Source: Phycisphaeraceae bacterium (GTDB lineage Bacteria; Planctomycetota; Phycisphaerae; Phycisphaerales; UBA1924). Taken from it: a stretch of DNA of 64,000 bases. The translations under genes were made by a program, and so were the position numbers. Location of the stretch: NCBI GenBank assembly GCA_020639195.1, contig JACKHB010000003.1, forward strand, positions 372,001-436,000. Reading direction: 5' to 3'. Positions 63,182-64,000 of the stretch are shown piece by piece. The notes beneath the pieces were generated by a model. It saw nothing but the letters and a program-made list of their open reading frames with translations, did not search any database and was not told the DNA's origin. Every line of letters begins with the position of its first letter. Positions within the stretch are counted from its first letter, which is position 1.

Positions 63182-64000
63182 ATGATCGACCCCCCGCCGA
63201 TGAGCGTGACGCCCCTGGAGTCCTTCCCGCCGATCGAGCGGTGGGACGACTGGGCGGAGTTCGACGCGGGGGCGTGGCCGCGGAAGGTGGAGCGGCGGTA
63301 CCGGCTGGTGCCGACGACGTGCTTCAACTGCGAGGCGGCGTGCGGGCTGGTGGCGTACATCGACAAGGCCTCGGGCAAGATCCGAAAGCTCGAGGGGAAC
63401 CCGTTCCATCCCGGGTCGCGCGGGCGGAACTGCGCCAAGGGGCCGGCCACGCTCAGCCAGATCGAGGATCCGGGACGGATCCTGTACCCGCTCAAGCGCG
63501 TGGGCCATCGCGGCTCGGGCCGGTTCGAGCGCACCACGTGGGACGAGGTGCTCGACACGTTCGCACGGGCGATCAGGCAGGCGCTGCTCGACGGTCGGCA
63601 CAACGAGGTGATGTACCACGTGGGGCGGCCGGGGCACGACGGGTACATGGACCGCGTGCTGCGGGCGTGGGGCGTGGATGGGCACAACAGCCACACCAAC
63701 GTGTGCTCATCGTCTGCGCGGGTGGGCTACGTGCTGTGGACGGGCGCGGACCGGCCCAGCCCCGACCACGAGAACGCCAGGTTCATCCTGCTGCTGTCGA
63801 GCCACCTCGAGACCGGCCACTACTTCAACCCGCACGCGCAGCGGATCATCGACGCCAAGAGCAAGGGGGCCAAGATCTGCGCGGTCGATGTGCGCCTCTC
63901 CAACACGGCGAGCATGGCCGACTACTGGCTGGCGCCGTGGCCGGGCACCGAGCCGACGCTGCTGCTGGCGATGGCGTGCGTGCTCATCGATGAGGGATTC
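63182..64000 (+). CDS. molybdopterin oxidoreductase catalytic subunit (partial, cut by window end)
   Basis: The first 273 residues of a DMSO-reductase-family protein. An N-terminal [4Fe-4S] motif (CFNCEAACG...RNCAKG, near 43-85) and the molybdopterin-binding segments (NSHTNVCSSSARVGY, ILLLSSHLETGHYFNP, KICAVDVRLS) are clear. The Cys or Ser of VCSSSA is the probable molybdenum ligand, which I cannot decide. No Tat signal is present at the start. It continues past 64000, so the length and C-terminus are unknown. It is paired with the fused B/C subunit before it. The substrate, such as polysulphide, nitrate or thiosulphate, is open. Confidence 0.85.
   Translation, partial: MIDPPPMSVTPLESFPPIERWDDWAEFDAGAWPRKVERRYRLVPTTCFNCEAACGLVAYIDKASGKIRKLEGNPFHPGSRGRNCAKGPATLSQIEDPGRILYPLKRVGHRGSGRFERTTWDEVLDTFARAIRQALLDGRHNEVMYHVGRPGHDGYMDRVLRAWGVDGHNSHTNVCSSSARVGYVLWTGADRPSPDHENARFILLLSSHLETGHYFNPHAQRIIDAKSKGAKICAVDVRLSNTASMADYWLAPWPGTEPTLLLAMACVLIDEGF

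Overview
The window looks like a chromosome segment from a GC-rich planctomycete, most likely of the class Phycisphaerae. The taxonomic signs are indirect: a secreted protein ending in a PEP-CTERM-like tail, a dockerin-like tail on another, prepilin-like proteins carrying an ADG motif as in planctomycetal DUF1559 proteins, a Minf_1886-type protein, and frequent GTG/TTG starts with 4-nt start/stop overlaps. No phage, insertion sequence, CRISPR array or rRNA was seen. Three tRNAs are present: Lys-CTT, Gly-GCC and Arg-CCG.

Layout. 90-162 is tRNA-Lys. 178-6232 (minus) is a very compact six-gene operon: lysine 2,3-aminomutase, a YkgJ-type cysteine-rich protein, two different ATP-grasp (D-Ala-D-Ala ligase-like) ligases, a GNAT/histone-deacetylase-like fusion and a second GNAT. 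This is the best candidate for an undescribed pathway, probably making or modifying a beta-lysine-containing small molecule or peptide. 6471-8653 holds tRNA-Gly and a DsbD-like reductase. 8839-20424 (plus) is mainly core information processing: fliM, then nusA, infB, a DUF503 gene, rbfA, an unusual HhH-GPD protein, a large TPR lipoprotein and yebC. 20425-28798 holds a secreted esterase, a TIM-barrel protein, a small membrane protein, nth, an exported protein, two tandem prepilin-like paralogues and a dockerin-tailed protein. 28876-34752 has a SpoIIE-type phosphatase and an RND pump with its adaptor. 34949-41139 carries tRNA-Arg, an S41 protease, an orphan pdhA, ffh and an NTF2-like protein.

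41182-49700 (minus) carries an AI-2E-type transporter, a Minf_1886 protein, a 3-methyladenine glycosylase, a system II cytochrome c maturation pair (CcsA-like and ResB-like) and an amidohydrolase. 49842-53199 (plus) has a Pal/OmpA lipoprotein with a terminator, a PEP-CTERM-like protein and a VCBS/ASPIC protein. 53208-56664 has recG, a DUF971 gene and pyrF. About 1.2 kb (56665-57870) is a non-coding mosaic of nested repeats built round a 16-bp dyad. The right end has a small membrane protein, an ABC ATPase/permease pair, tag, and the start of a membrane-bound molybdopterin oxidoreductase (a fused four-cluster ferredoxin/NrfD-like subunit, then the catalytic subunit, cut by the window end).

How the genes fit together. 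DsbD, ResB and CcsA form a cytochrome c maturation and thiol-reduction set that suits the respiratory oxidoreductase. Nth, the HhH-GPD protein, the two alkyl-base glycosylases and RecG form a scattered DNA-repair complement. The transcription-translation block (nusA to rbfA) is conventional in order. All functions are inferred from reading the sequence; no database search was run.
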